Assembly: GCA_905221605.1 (NCBI GenBank)
Contig: CAJNDS010002093.1
Location: 50,001-114,000 of the forward strand
DNA length: 64,000 bases
Direction: 5' to 3'
Source of the DNA: Symbiodinium natans
Lineage: Eukaryota; Sar; Dinophyceae; Suessiales; Symbiodiniaceae
Below, piece after piece: positions 35,440 to 45,942 of the stretch (positions are counted from its first letter, which is position 1; each line of letters begins with the position of its first letter). Below the pieces are notes generated by a model that saw only the letters and a program-made list of their open reading frames with translations, searched no databases and was not told the DNA's origin. The translations under genes were made by a program, and so were the position numbers.

Positions 35440-36070
35440 CCTCATCCTCCAATAGCCCGGCAGCCCGGCCAGCCTCTCACCGTCCAGGAAAGCGACGGAC
35501 TTGCACCTTGTCATGAAGGGATTCAAGCGGTTTAGGGTTTGGGGTTTAGGGTTTAGGGTTTACGGTTTAGGGTTAGGGATTGGGTTCAGGGCTGAGGGTC
35601 TTGGGGGTCAGGGTTTAGGAGGCTGAGAGTTTCAATACAGGGAAAAGCATTCCAAATTGGCTCCCAGTACACCTCTTCAGGTTCTGCAGGATTTCTCGGC
35701 GCGTCCGCATACCCACGAATATATTCTGGTCGTCCACGAGCGCCTCAGATGCTCGCCTCTCTAAGTCCTGTCTAAACCCTACAGCCTAAACAACACCCTC
35801 CCCCAAACAAACGAAAACCCCTAATCGCAAAGCCAATTCCTCCTAAACCCTCTAAACCATCCAAACCATCTGAACCATCTAAACCCTGAACCCTGAACCC
35901 TGACCCTAAACCCTGAACCCTGAACCCTAAACCCTAAACCCTAAACCCTAAACCCTAAACCCTAAACCCTAAACCCTAAACCCTAAGCTGAGACCCTAGA
36001 CCTGCCAACCCGGAAGTTCCTCGAAAACAACAAAACCGAGGCTCTCCATCCTACATCCCCAGCCATCCAT
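35440..36070 (-). CDS. Three-exon unknown protein, in-phase model
   Basis: Exon 36070-36002 may start at its ATG (MDGWGCRMESLGFVVFEELP) and ends CAG|GTCTAG. Exon 35743-35673 reads ALVDDQNIFVGMRTRREILQ then NLK, ending AG|GTGTAC. The third starts at 35506 after CATGACAAG and reads CKSVAFLDGERLAGLPGYW. It ends either at a strong early donor GTGAGA near 35482 or at GTTAGGG near 35440. Phases agree at both joins. Intron 1 is a 130-base CCCTAAA/CCCTGAA array plus a short unique piece; intron 2 has few heptamers. The ATG follows TTTGAG, so an upstream exon is possible. The family is not recognised; composition suggests a soluble domain. Confidence 0.6.
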
Positions 36071-37428
36071 CTCAAACACTCACAAACCCTAAACCCTAAA
36101 CCCTAAACCCTAAACCCTGAACCCTAAACCCTAAACCCTAAACCCTAAACCCTAAACCCTAAAACCTAAACCCTAAAAAAGTAGGGTTACAAGCGCCTTA
36201 GTTTAGGTTAAGACTTTTTGGTTGCCTTGCTTATAACAATACTTGTAATTACCCATGAACCTTGAAGTACGATGATAAGTGCCATAAGCACAGTCCCCTT
36301 AGAGCCACATATAGCAACAATAGCCCAGACCCCTGGGAGGATGCAAAACAGTAGATCCCCTCGAGGGTTCCGAAAAATGCCCCAATAGTAGTTTTGGGCA
36401 TTAGTTGATGGGGTCTACTTTGTGGATCTCTTTTGGGGGTCTGGGACCATGAGCCCCGAAAGAAATCAGAAGACAACCACGGAATCTTCAGTGCTCCCAA
36501 TAGCAGAACTCCGAACCCATGAACCCGGAACCCTGAAACCCTCAACCCCAAACTACTAACCTTTGAACCCTAAACCTTGTACGACTAAACTACGAAACCC
36601 TGAACCCGAAACCCTAAACTACTAAACTACGAAACCCTAAACCCGAAACACTAACCCCTGAACCCTAGACCCTAAACCCCTGAAAGGCTCGTGTACCCGA
36701 ACCCTGAACCCTGAACCCTGAACCCTAAACCCTAAACCCTAAACCCTAAACCCTAAACCCTAAACCCTAAACCCTAAACCCTACTCAAAGCAGCCCCAGG
36801 CGCCAGGTAGTTGCCGGGCAGGGCATCTGGAAAGATCGCCTCAGCCTCCTTCTTCACCTATATTACAGGAATGAGGGGCTGAGGGCTGAGGGGGATATAG
36901 GGTTTAGGGTTTAGGGTTTGGGGTTTGGGGTTTAGGGTTTAGGGCTAGGGTTTAGGGTTTAGGGATTAGGGTTTAGAGGGTTGGCTTGAGTCGGGGTTCG
37001 GGTTCGAGCGATCAAGGTTTAGGCGTTCAGGAGTTTAGCGGTTTAGGGTTGTATGATGGCCTCGGTGTAAGACTCTGTAGTGAACCCCGAACACAGTGCC
37101 ACAGTGCTGCAACAAAGCAACTCCGAGCAGCAGAGTGTGGAAATGAGCAAGGCGCACGACTGGGTACGTAGGGTTTAGGGTTTAGGGTTTAGGGTTTCTT
37201 AGGGCTTAGGGTTTAGGGTTTCGGGTGTTTGGTGCCCTCCTTCTGACAGAGCATGAATGAATATCTGCGCACGCGTACTCTCAAGTCTGCCACTGCAACG
37301 AGCAAAAAAACACACCGCAATTCAGGACAAGAACCCCTGACCCCCAGGTGGCCCCTAAACCCTAAACCCTAAACCCTGAACCCTAAACCCTAAACCCTAA
37401 ACCCCCAAGCCCCACAACTGGTCCCAAC
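36071..37428. repeat. Heptamer region, hairpin fragment, ambiguous island
   Basis: Perfect CCCTAAA arrays at 36088-36160 and 36723-36782. A fragment with family A words CCATGAACCTTGAAGTA lies at about 36225-36272. The non-repeat stretch 36260-36510 has a 100-codon minus frame that includes heptamer-coded ends, so it is not trusted. At 37070-37165 the plus strand reads SATVLQQSNSEQQSVEMSKA up to TGG|GTACGT, while the minus strand has a good acceptor TTTGTTGCAG there. Confidence 0.5.
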
Positions 37429-40400
37429 CTGCAGCACTTGGGGTGGAATGGTCCAGAGGAGCTGGACTCCCCCAATCCAGTTGTGCCCTTCGCGAAACTT
37501 CGGGTGGCGCTTCTTTCCGCGCTCCTTGACTGTTTTTTCTCTTCTTAGGGTTTAAGATTTTGGGTTTAGGGTTGGCTATTTCTTTAAAGCCCTTTGCTGA
37601 ATTTAGGGTGTAGGGACTTGGGAAGAGGGATTAGCTAGGGGCAAGTTCTAGGGATTACCTTAAACCCTCAAACCCTTCTTTGAGCTCCGTCTTCCATAGT
37701 CCCTTGTATACTGATCCCAGGAAAAACCAACAGCTGTTTTAACAAGGACAGTCGAGGGCTCTAGGGCCATGGCTGCATCTTCATGCATGCGCAGCAGGTG
37801 CGCAGTGAGGAAGCGAAGGCTGAAGCTCTCGGGATAGATCGACAGCAGGCCCAGGATAGCGGCCCTGTCCATGCCCTCCACATCCGTACCATGAACTGAC
37901 GCCAACCTGTCACCTTGTGAGACAGGCTGCTCATAGAATCCTTGGAACTCTGGGTAGACCTCTTTTACCACAGGTGGAGAGGTCCAGTGAATCAGAAGCC
38001 CACCAATCCAACTTTCCTCATCCTCTGGTGCTCGGAGAGCCACAGACTGCATGAACCGGTGACGAGATGCTGCCATGAAGGTGATGCTCTGCTTCATGGC
38101 TGCCAAGAGCTCCAAAGTGGCCTTCCTCCCCATCCCCCGCACATCTGCATCATCTACCTGAGTTAACACGTCTCCGGGATGCACTGGCTCAGAGAAGGCA
38201 GCGTGTGCCTCTGGGGTGATGTCGCGAACAAACGGTGGAGCCGCCCAGGCGATCAGAATACCCCCACACCAATCGCACCCGCCGCTGCCTTGCGATTCTG
38301 GGTCCTCTTCTGGGCCACTTTGCAGCGCCTGCAGGTCAAAACCTTCTTGAAACTCATAAGCCGGCAGGCGTCTTTGAGCCTTAAGTCCATTAGCCTGAGA
38401 GAAGAGACAAAGACAAATCATCCTACACGAAACCCCTGAGCCCTAAAGCGCGCCTTGCGGGCATCCTTCTGAATCAGCCACAGGCGGAAAGAACCCTTGG
38501 GCAGGAGGCGCATGTCGCCCTTCAGGTCTGCCAGCAACTCAAGGATTTGTCCTCTTGTCAGCCCTGGCACCTGGAGTCGTACAGTGTAGGGCTCAGGTCT
38601 TCGAGGGTGAGGGTTGAGGGTTTGAGGGTTTGAGGGTTTGAGGGTTTGAGGGTTTGAGGGTTTGAGGGTTTGAGGGTTTGAGCGTGTGAGGGTTTGGGCA
38701 GTGCTTGGGCTTGGGGCGTCTCACCGCAGAGCGAAGTTCAAACAAAACGTACCTCCCGCATGCTCCAACACACCCATGAGGTGAGAAATTGCTCTCAGGG
38801 TTTAGGCTTAGGCTTCGGGCTTAGGGCTTAGGGCTTGGGGCTTGGGGCTTGGGGCTTGGGGCTTGGGGCTTGGGGCTTGGGGCTTGGGGCTTGGGGCTTG
38901 GGGCTTGGGGCTTGGGGCTTAGGGCTTAGGGCTTACGGTTTAGGGTTTAGGAATTAGGCATCCTGAACCCTACACCTCACCCTAAACCCTTAACCCTAGG
39001 TTTAAGGTATAGGGTTTAAGACACCTCAGAGACGCATCGCCCAGAGTTCAGTTGGCCCTTCTCCCCCCCCCCCGCCCGGCCCCGCCCCCGGGGTTCGTTT
39101 ACGCATCCCTAAGCCGCCCTCACCCCCTCAACCTCTAAACCTAAGCCAAAAACCCGAAAAGACCCTGAACCCACCTCGGTGCCGTCCACCTCCAGCAGAT
39201 GATCACCGACCGTGAGGCCCTTGGCTCCAGTTCCAGGTCTATAGGATTCAGATTCAGGGTTCAGGGTTTAGGGTTTAGGGTTTAGGGTTTAGGGTGTAGG
39301 GTTTAGGGGTTTGTGGGCTTGAGGTGCAGGGAGTCGAGGGTGTTGCGAGTTTGAGGCTTTTTGGAGCTGACGGAATCTGAGGTTTATGGGCTTTCCAAGT
39401 TTCCAAGTTTGCTCTGGCATGGGCCGCTGGTCGGTTTAGGGTTTAGGGTTTAGGGTGTAGGGTTCAGGGTTCAGGGTTCAGGGTTTAGGGTTTAGGGTTT
39501 AGGGTTTAGGGTTTAGGGTTTAGGGTTTGGGGTTTAGGGTTTAGGGTTTAGGGTGCAGGGTTCAGGGTTTAGGGTTTGGGGCCGTTTGCTGGCTGTTGGG
39601 CATTACGTGCCAGCCGGTATCCTCACGGGGCATCACAAGGATGTAGACAACACTCACACGAGCGGCACAGCGAGCCGATTGTAGGGTTTAGGGTTTAGGG
39701 TTTAGGGTTCAGGGTTTAAGGTTTAGGGTTTAGTTTAGGGTTTAAGGTTTAGGGTGTAGGGTTGGAGCAAGTTTCTGAGAGAAATGAAGTCGGAACCCTG
39801 GACCCCGCAGACGGGCGCAGCTTTGAGTCGTCTGGTCAGAACATTCATATGTTAAATCTGTACTTTGCGACAAACCCCCCAAAACTTAAAACTCCAGGCT
39901 TAGAGTTTAGAGCTCCGAAATCCTAAGGCCCCTAAACCCTCAACCCTAAAACCCTAAGACCCTAAAAACCTAAAACCCTATAAACCCTAACACCCCAACA
40001 CCCCAAAACCCCAAAACCCCAAAACCCCAAAACCCTAAAACCCTAAAACCCTAAAACCCTAAACCCTAAAAACCTAAAACCCTAAAACCCTAAAACCCTA
40101 AAACCCCAAAACCCTGAAACCCTAAAACCCTAAAACCCAAAAACCCTAAACCCTCAAACCCTAAACTCACACCCTAAACCCTAAACCCTAAACCCTAAAC
40201 CCTAAACCCTAAACGGCTGCAGCTTGCTGCCCCAAAGGGGCAGGGAAGTGCCGCATGGACTCCGCGGAGAGCTCCCGGACAACCGGAGGCTTCGTCCACG
40301 CCAGGCGCATGCCGGCCAGCCTTAGGGTGGGGTTCCTAGACCCAGGGTTTAGGATTTAGGGTTTCGGGTTTAGGGATATTAGGGTTGAGGGATATTAGGG

Positions 40401-43174
40401 TTTAGGGATATTAGGGTTTAGGGTCGGTTTAGGGTTTAGGGTTTAGGGTTTAGGGTTTAGGGTTTAGGGTTTAGGGTTTAGGGTTTAGGGTTTAGGGTTT
40501 AGGGTTTAGGGTTTAGGGTTTAGGGTTTAGGGTTTAGGGTTTAGGGCGTGCCAAACGGAAGCGCGCTTTGGGAGCGCGCGGTAGTCTGCAGACCTACCCA
40601 CCCCAAGACCGCCCACTTACAACTCTCAAGGAGTTAAAACCTTTTTTTACAAAGCATCACATGAGTCAGCACTCACGCCCTTTTAGGGACCTCCACAAGG
40701 TGCGTGGACCAGGCGCAAAGCTGCAGCAGACGGAAACGAGGCAGGGTCAGCGAAGACAGCTTCGGCTGGCCAGGAACAGACAAGGGTAGGGAGGCTTGGT
40801 TGGCGCGAAGGGGCTAAAGCCAGGGAGGCAACACACAGTGAACAGCTTGGATTGGGCAGAACGCCACGGAAACAGGGCTGGTGTGGACCAGGCACAAACT
40901 GGTGTGCGGACAGCTTGGCTTGGCGCGAAGGGGGTCAGGTGGGGTGCCGGGCCAGGCGTGGACCAGGCACAAAAGGACAGCTTGGTGAGGACAGCTTGGG
41001 TTGGCGCGAAGGGGCTATGGGGGGATGGGCCAGGAACAGACAAAGGAGGGAGGCTTGGTTGGCGCGAAAAAACCAGGGAGAGCGCCACGCAAACCTGGCA
41101 TGGGGCCAGTCAGGGAGGCCAGGGCAGGAGGGGCAGGGCCCAGGGCCAGGGGGGCCAAGGGGGGCCACAGGCCAGACCGCCGGCCAGGGCCAGGGCCAGG
41201 GCCGGCCAGGCCCAGAGCCAGGGCCAAAGAGGAAACCAGGTGGGCCAAACCAATTTTTGGCCAGAGCCCTGCCTGCGCCAACAAAACGGCCCCTGGCCCC
41301 CTCAGGCCAGCGGACGGGGGTGAGGGACCAGGGGTCTCAAGGGGCCGTCCCAGGGGGCCTCCAATGCAGCCAGGCTGGAGGCCAGCTCAGTCGCCAGCCT
41401 GGGGCTCCCTCGCAGGGTCTCACTGAGCGCTCGACCAGCGCCCGCCTACCGCAAAAGACAAGAGAGTGGGGTGGCGGGCGGGTTTAGGGTTTAGGGAGGC
41501 CCAGGAGTAACCCAGGAATGCGAAGGGCACCCTTTTTGCCTTTTTGGTCTTAAGGGGAGGAGTTATACGGGAACCCCAACCCTAAAGAAAGGAAATAAGA
41601 GGGCCTACTCCGAGTCCTAGGTTCTTAGGGGGGGTATGTAACCCTACACCCTAAAACCTAAACCCTAAACCCTATAAACCCTATAAACCCTAAAAAACCC
41701 TAAACCCTAAAAACCTTAAACCCTAAAAACCCTAAACCCTAAAACCCTAAAACCCTAAACCCGAAAGGTTCCCTAGGTACCTACCCCCCAACCCCGTCCC
41801 TTCAGAACACTTATTCCTCTGCAGACCTAGGACTTTAGGGCGACGATGCGACTCTCAGGGCGGTGCTGGTTGCTTAAGGCCCCAAACCTCTAAACCCTGA
41901 GCCCTAATCCCCTAAACTCCTAAGCTCCTAAAAACACTAAAGCCCGCAACGCCCAACCCTAAACCCCAAACCCTAAACCCTAAACCCCAAACCCTAAACC
42001 CCAAACCCTAAACCCTAAACCCTAAGAACCGTGATAGCACAAATAGCCCTCAAACCCCAAAACCACCTGAGACACGCAGCCAGTCGGAGCCTTCCGCGCA
42101 CTCCAGGTCTGGGAGTGACTCCCCTTCCAAGGCCTTCGCACATGAGAGGCTTTAAGGACTGTTTAGGGTTTAGGGTTTAGGGTTTAGGGCTTAGGGTTTC
42201 GGGTTTAGGGTCTAGGGTTTAGGGTTTAGGGTACGGGGGCAACCGAAAGGGGACAAACCAAGGTATCAACCCAACAGTTGCCTAGATAAATTCCCCAGAA
42301 CGAACCACACCAAACCAGAGTTACGGTCCACCAAAGGGAAAGGGGAAGGGTTGCCGTTTCCACTAAACCCCAAACCCACGCGCTCAAAGTTTTTTGCTGC
42401 TGGACGGCAAGTGGCCATCCTTGAGCCACATAGAATCGGGTCATTGTGCCCTTGCTAAACTCCCTTCAACTTATCCTTTACCATCTCCGCATAGGGTTTA
42501 GGGTTTAGGGTTTAGGGTTTAGGGTTTAGGGTTTAGGGTTTAGGGTTTAGGGTTGAGGGTTTAGGGTTTAGGGTTTAGGGTTTAGGGTTTAGGGTTTAGG
42601 GTTAGGGTTTAGGGTTTAGGGTTTAGGGTTTCATGTTTCGGGTGAAAGGTCTGTTCTTCTTTTTTGTTTATGGGGGGATAGGCAAGACTGTCAGGGTTGG
42701 GAGCTAGGGGTTTGTGGGCCTCAGGGGGGGTAATGCTTTAGTATATAGGGTTTTGGGTTTAGGGTTTAGGGTTTGGGGTTTAGGGTGGGTTTGGGGTTTG
42801 GGGGCTTAACGCTTCGGCTTCTCCCAGCTGAAGGCATGCTTTCAGGGCTGCTTCTAGCGGGCCTGGTGGGCCGAGAGCCACATCGAGGCAAAGATGCTCT
42901 CAGGCGGGAGGACCTGGAGAACGGGTCGGATGTTGGAACTTGGATTGTAGATTGACATGCACCCTCACCCCTCACTACGGTTTCGCACGCTTCTTCGTTG
43001 AAACTCAGAGGCTGTAACTACAAAAAACCTTAAACCCTCCCCCCTCCCCCCCTCCCCCTCCCCCCCCCTCTCCCCACCCCTCCTCAATCGAGCCCTGGAA
43101 CTTCGCGAACAGCTTCAGAACCTCTGTCCGGCTCTTGCGATGGACGTCTTCGCCATCGATGGCAGCCAGGATGC
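37429..43174 (-). CDS. Multi-domain PDZ-like repeat protein
   Basis: Minus-strand exons, in order: 43174 to about 43083 (ILAAIDGEDVHRKSRTEVLK), 42913-42863 (VLPPESIFASMWLSAHQ), 40320-40228 (GMRLAWTKPPVVRELSAE), 39652-39590 (VVYILVMPREDTGWHVMPNS), 39238-39175 (GLTVGDHLLEVDGTE), 38570-38454 (VPGLTRGQILELLADLKGDM), 38394-37674 and 37529-37429 (NWIGGVQLLWTIPPQ). The 241-codon exon holds two whole units of the pattern W.GG.LI.W..PP.V, then GD.L..V...DV.GM.R.A.L.L. This matches a PDZ fold with its GD loop and carboxylate-side helix. Exon joins from 40320 to 37429 are in phase, using GC donors at 40228, 39590 and 38454. The 43.1 and 42.9 kb exons match the same repeat but are not joined to the rest, so a second PDZ gene is possible. 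Likely a scaffold or membrane-proximal adaptor (inference). Confidence 0.65.
38617..38925. repeat. GGGTTTGA and GGGCTTG variant arrays within an intron
   Basis: Two homogeneous variant arrays: eight units of GGGTTTGA at 38617-38680 and about thirteen of GGGCTTG at 38838-38920. Both lie inside the intron between the PDZ exons at 39175 and 38570. A unique island separates them. Confidence 0.85.
40436..40545. repeat. Perfect TTTAGGG array
   Basis: Fifteen uninterrupted heptamers upstream of the exon at 40320, preceded by a GATATTAGGGTTTAG hybrid repeat at 40373-40415. Confidence 0.9.
40560..41490. repeat. GC-rich non-heptamer block with internal repeats
   Basis: Nearly free of heptamers. A unit with TTGGCGCGAAGGGG recurs four times (about 40800, 40920, 41003 and, varied, 41058), and CCAGGCACAAA twice. 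The right half is CCAGGG/GGGGCC-rich. All six frames are open for long stretches (up to 211 codons) because of composition, giving proline/glycine/alanine-rich text, so I do not call a gene. A short minus-strand piece near 40593-40556 (YRALPKRASVWH) could be a PDZ-gene exon. Confidence 0.6.
42067..42133 (-). CDS. Exon of unknown protein (DLECAEGSDWLRVS)
   Basis: The acceptor GCGAAG|GCC leads to ALEGESLPDLECAEGSDWLR and VS, then G|GTGGTT. Mostly GC-ending codons and a clean AG/GT pair. It lies between the two groups of PDZ exons on the same strand and may belong to that gene. No phase-proven neighbour was found. Confidence 0.5.
42226..42444 (-). CDS. Exon with hydrophobic segment, unknown
   Basis: A 72-codon minus-strand frame opening MTRFYVAQGWPLAVQQQKTL, then through a heptamer-like stretch read as WVWGLVE, to a tryptophan-rich hydrophobic run including SLWWTVTLVWCGSFWGIYLG. 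If real, the hydrophobic run is one membrane helix, ending near a donor TTG|GTTTGT. A second minus frame over the same DNA is almost equally long, so the reading is uncertain. Confidence 0.35.
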   Translation of the reverse strand: MTRFYVAQGWPLAVQQQKTLSAWVWGLVETATLPLSLWWTVTLVWCGSFWGIYLGNCWVDTLVCPLSVAPVP

Positions 43175-43213
43175 CTGCGGGTCTGTATTACATTACATAG
43201 ACATATGTGTGTA

Positions 43214-43375
<162 letters not shown>

Positions 43376-43574
43376 TATATACATACGTATATGCATGCTT
43401 CACATGTACAATTATATTGATGCATTGTTGCGTTTGTTGACTGGTTGTCTTATTCATATTTTTTAGGGTCTTAGGGTTTCGAAGGATTTTGCTAGCGAGG
43501 TTGGAGGGGTCTTAGGGTTCCTGGTCGAGGTTATTAGAAACTAACTTTTCGCCGGTGTACGTAACCCACTAAAG

Positions 43575-45426
43575 TCACAAAGCTTGAGTAAAGATGGGCA
43601 AGAGACCAGTCTGCTCCCTCAAACGAAGAAACTTCTGCGCATCTGGGAGGATGCTGCAAGTCGCTGGCGTCGACTCCCATGAGATCTCGATGCCGCCAAA
43701 CCTTGATACCCCGGCCCCAAAATCTTAAACCCATGAACTCCCAAAACCCTAAAGCCCCGAAACTCTAAAATCCAAAAAAACCCTAAACCCGGAAACACTG
43801 AGCCCTATGAACCTCCACCACTCTACCCCATACAGAAGCCAAAGGCTCTGCTCGCAGCAGCCGTCCGGGGCCTTTCGGCCAGCAGCCTGCGTTGAGGGTT
43901 TGGGGCTTAGGGTACGTAGTTAAGGACTTAAGTTTAGGCTTGACGACTTAGGGGTTAGGGGGAGTTTGGAGGGGTTGCATTCCTGCGGGGCTCAGGGTCA
44001 CTATGCTAAACTGCTGGGAAGGCGTGGTCATGTTCCTTGCATGCTTCGGAATCAAGCACCCTAATCCATAAACCCAACTAAACCTGAAAACACTAAACCC
44101 TATCTCAAACCCTCGACCAGGGGTGAAGAGTCGGCTCGTTTTTACCTTCTTTTCACGCCGCGGAGAGTCCTAAAGCAAAGGGCTTAGGGTTTAGGGAAAC
44201 TAGAGCCCTATAATGCTGACCTACCCCCGGGAAGAAACCTCGAAAGCCCGAAAGGGGTTTCTAGGGCTTCTAGTTGCTTAGGGTTCTAAGGCTTTCAAGG
44301 GTGTGGCGTCTACTTGAAGGTTCATGGTACTTACTAACCAATTATAACTGGGCTTATAACCCTACTTACAATTGGGATAACCCCTTATAAGGCCCTTTAG
44401 GGGTATTATAAGTAGGGTTATAAGTACAGTTATAATTGGTTAGTAAGTACCATGAGCCTTCAAGTAGGAACCATGAAGCCAAGGAAGATCGCACCTCTAG
44501 GGCATCCTCGCGCACCTTCGCTTTCCAAGACTCCATTTGCTCCGCCAGCTGCTTCTCGCGGTGGAGTTTGGCCTTGCCTGACTTCAGGAGAGGGTGTTAG
44601 GGGACAGCTGGGGAATCCCCCTACACCCCTGAACCCTAAACCCCTAAGCCCTACACCCTGAATCCTAAACCCCCCAGCCCTGCACCCTGAACCCTAAACC
44701 CCGAGCCCGAAATCCTGCCCAATGCCACAGTCCGAGTGAAGTACCGCAGTCCCAGCGATTAAACCCCTAAGCCCTGCACCTTGAACCCTAAACCCCTAAG
44801 CCCGAAACCCTGCCCACAATGCCAGAGTCCTAGGGAAGTACCGCAGTCCCAGCGATGGGGTTTACTTGAAGGTTCATGGTAATTACTAACCAATTATGAC
44901 TGTACTTATAACCCCCTAGGTTCCCCCCCCTTAAATAACCTTAATTTCGGCTTACTTGAAGGTTCATGGTTACTAACCACTTATAACTGTACTTATAACC
45001 CTACTTATAATGCCCCCTAAAGGGCCTTATAGGGGTTATCCCAATTATAAGTAGGGTTATAAGCCCAGTTATAATTGGTTAGCAAGTACCATGAACCTTC
45101 AAGTAGGCTCCCAGGAGTCAGCCCGGGCGCGGTTGTCCTGCTCGATCCTTACTTCCCCAACAAGTAAAGCAAACAAGATCACTAGGACCCTCGAACTCTA
45201 GGTGCCCTAACCCCAAGACCCTAAACTACCAGTTGCTGAAGAACCCCCAAGAAATATAAACAAATCATCTTCTTCTTAAGGGCAATATAGGGATTAATAT
45301 TTTGTGAATATTTTGGGGCTCTTAAGCAAATAGAAGTGAACCCTAAACCCCGACCAAATGAAGACTTGGAAAAATAGGGATCGTCTGGATCTTCTTGTCG
45401 AGCATGCCGACCTCGCGGCTGAGGCT
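43575..45426 (-). CDS. Coiled-coil protein, phase-consistent C-terminal exons
   Basis: Minus-strand exons: 45426 to about 45385 (SLSREVGMLDKKIQ), 45147-45108 (IEQDNRARADSWE), 44577-44495 (includes KLHREKQLAEQMESWKAKVR), 44169-44146 (DSPRREKK, donor AAG|GTAAAA), 43886-43827 (AAGRKAPDGCCEQSLWLLYG) and 43634-43575 (KFLRLREQTGLLPIFTQAL, stop). The last four exons are all phase 0 with clean AG acceptors and GT donors. The 44169 acceptor is GCTTTAG. The charged heptad-like text of the first three exons indicates a coiled coil (seen); cytoskeletal or scaffold use is inference. Introns contain family A hairpin elements, one of which touches the end of the 45108 exon. That exon's donor and its join to 44577 are unresolved. 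The upstream part of the gene lies beyond 45.43 kb. Confidence 0.65.
44310..44467. mobile_element. Family A hairpin MITE in an intron
   Basis: Arms CTACTTGAAGGTTCATGGTA and TACCATGAGCCTTCAAGTAG are inverted copies. The interior has ACCAATTATAACTGGGCTTA mirrored by TAAGTACAGTTATAATTGGT. It sits in the intron between coiled-coil gene exons 44495 and 44169. Confidence 0.8.
44698..44857. repeat. Tandem duplication of about 95 bases
   Basis: Two copies, each with a CCCGAAA...CCTGCCCA lead and AAGTACCGCAGTCCCAGCGA at the end, first near 44712-44760 and again near 44808-44857, with heptamer text between. In the minus direction the unit reads AGTAVLHSDCGIGQ in one copy but is interrupted by a stop in the other. 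An exon may have been duplicated and one copy lost its frame. Confidence 0.55.
44863..45106. mobile_element. Family A hairpin MITEs, one partial and one complete
   Basis: A truncated left half starts at about 44863 (TTACTTGAAGGTTCATGG). A full copy spans 44952-45106, ending GTACCATGAACCTTCAAGTA. With the 44310 copy this makes three in 800 bases, all within one gene. Confidence 0.75.
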
Positions 45427-45942
45427 CTCTTTCCTCGGTACCGGGTTTGGACTTGGGTTTAGGGTTTAGGGTTTAGGGTTTAGGGTTTAGGGTTTAGGGT
45501 TTAGGGTTTAGGGTTTAGGGTTTAGGGTTTAGGGTTTAGGGTTTAGGGCTTAGGGTTTAGGGTTTAGGGTTTAGGGTTTAGGGTTTAGGGTTTAGGGGTT
45601 TCGCGTTTCGGGAGGCTTCAAGGTTTGAGTTGAGGTCTTAGGGCTGCGTTTCCCATTGGAACCCCGAACCATCCACAACGCTTACAGCCCGGATAGGGTT
45701 GGGGGTTCAGTAGGTGGTTTAAGGTTTAGGGTTTCAGCGTTTAGTGGTCGTTTAGGGCTTTGTGGGGAGGATATAGGCAGCCAGCCACACTGAGCTTAGC
45801 CTGCCTGGAACCCCTACTTAATGACCTACGGACGAAGTCCCCCCGATCCTCTAGGACGCTGTGGATGGAGAAAAACGGGCTAGGGTTTCGGGGCAAGTGT
45901 GGTCCTCACAATGCTTTGCCTACAACGATCCATTCATCACTG
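45427..45942. repeat. Heptamer array and one exon-like island
   Basis: TTTAGGG array 45457-45594. The island 45755-45905 has, on the minus strand, the acceptor CTCCATCCACAG followed by VLEDRGDFVR and AG|GTCATT. This is a plausible 34-base exon whose gene is unknown, since the neighbouring minus-strand gene already stops at 45943. Confidence 0.5.

Noticed and set aside
40747-41487. Several overlapping open frames of 77-211 codons
   Set aside because: The block is GC-rich and internally repeated. All frames on both strands are open with proline/glycine/alanine-rich text, so openness is compositional.
42773-42955. Plus-strand 60-codon frame with GMLSGLLLAGLVGREPHRGK
   Set aside because: The opposite strand gives an exon (VLPPESIFASMWLSAHQ) that matches the PDZ repeat found 4 kb away, so the plus frame is its shadow.
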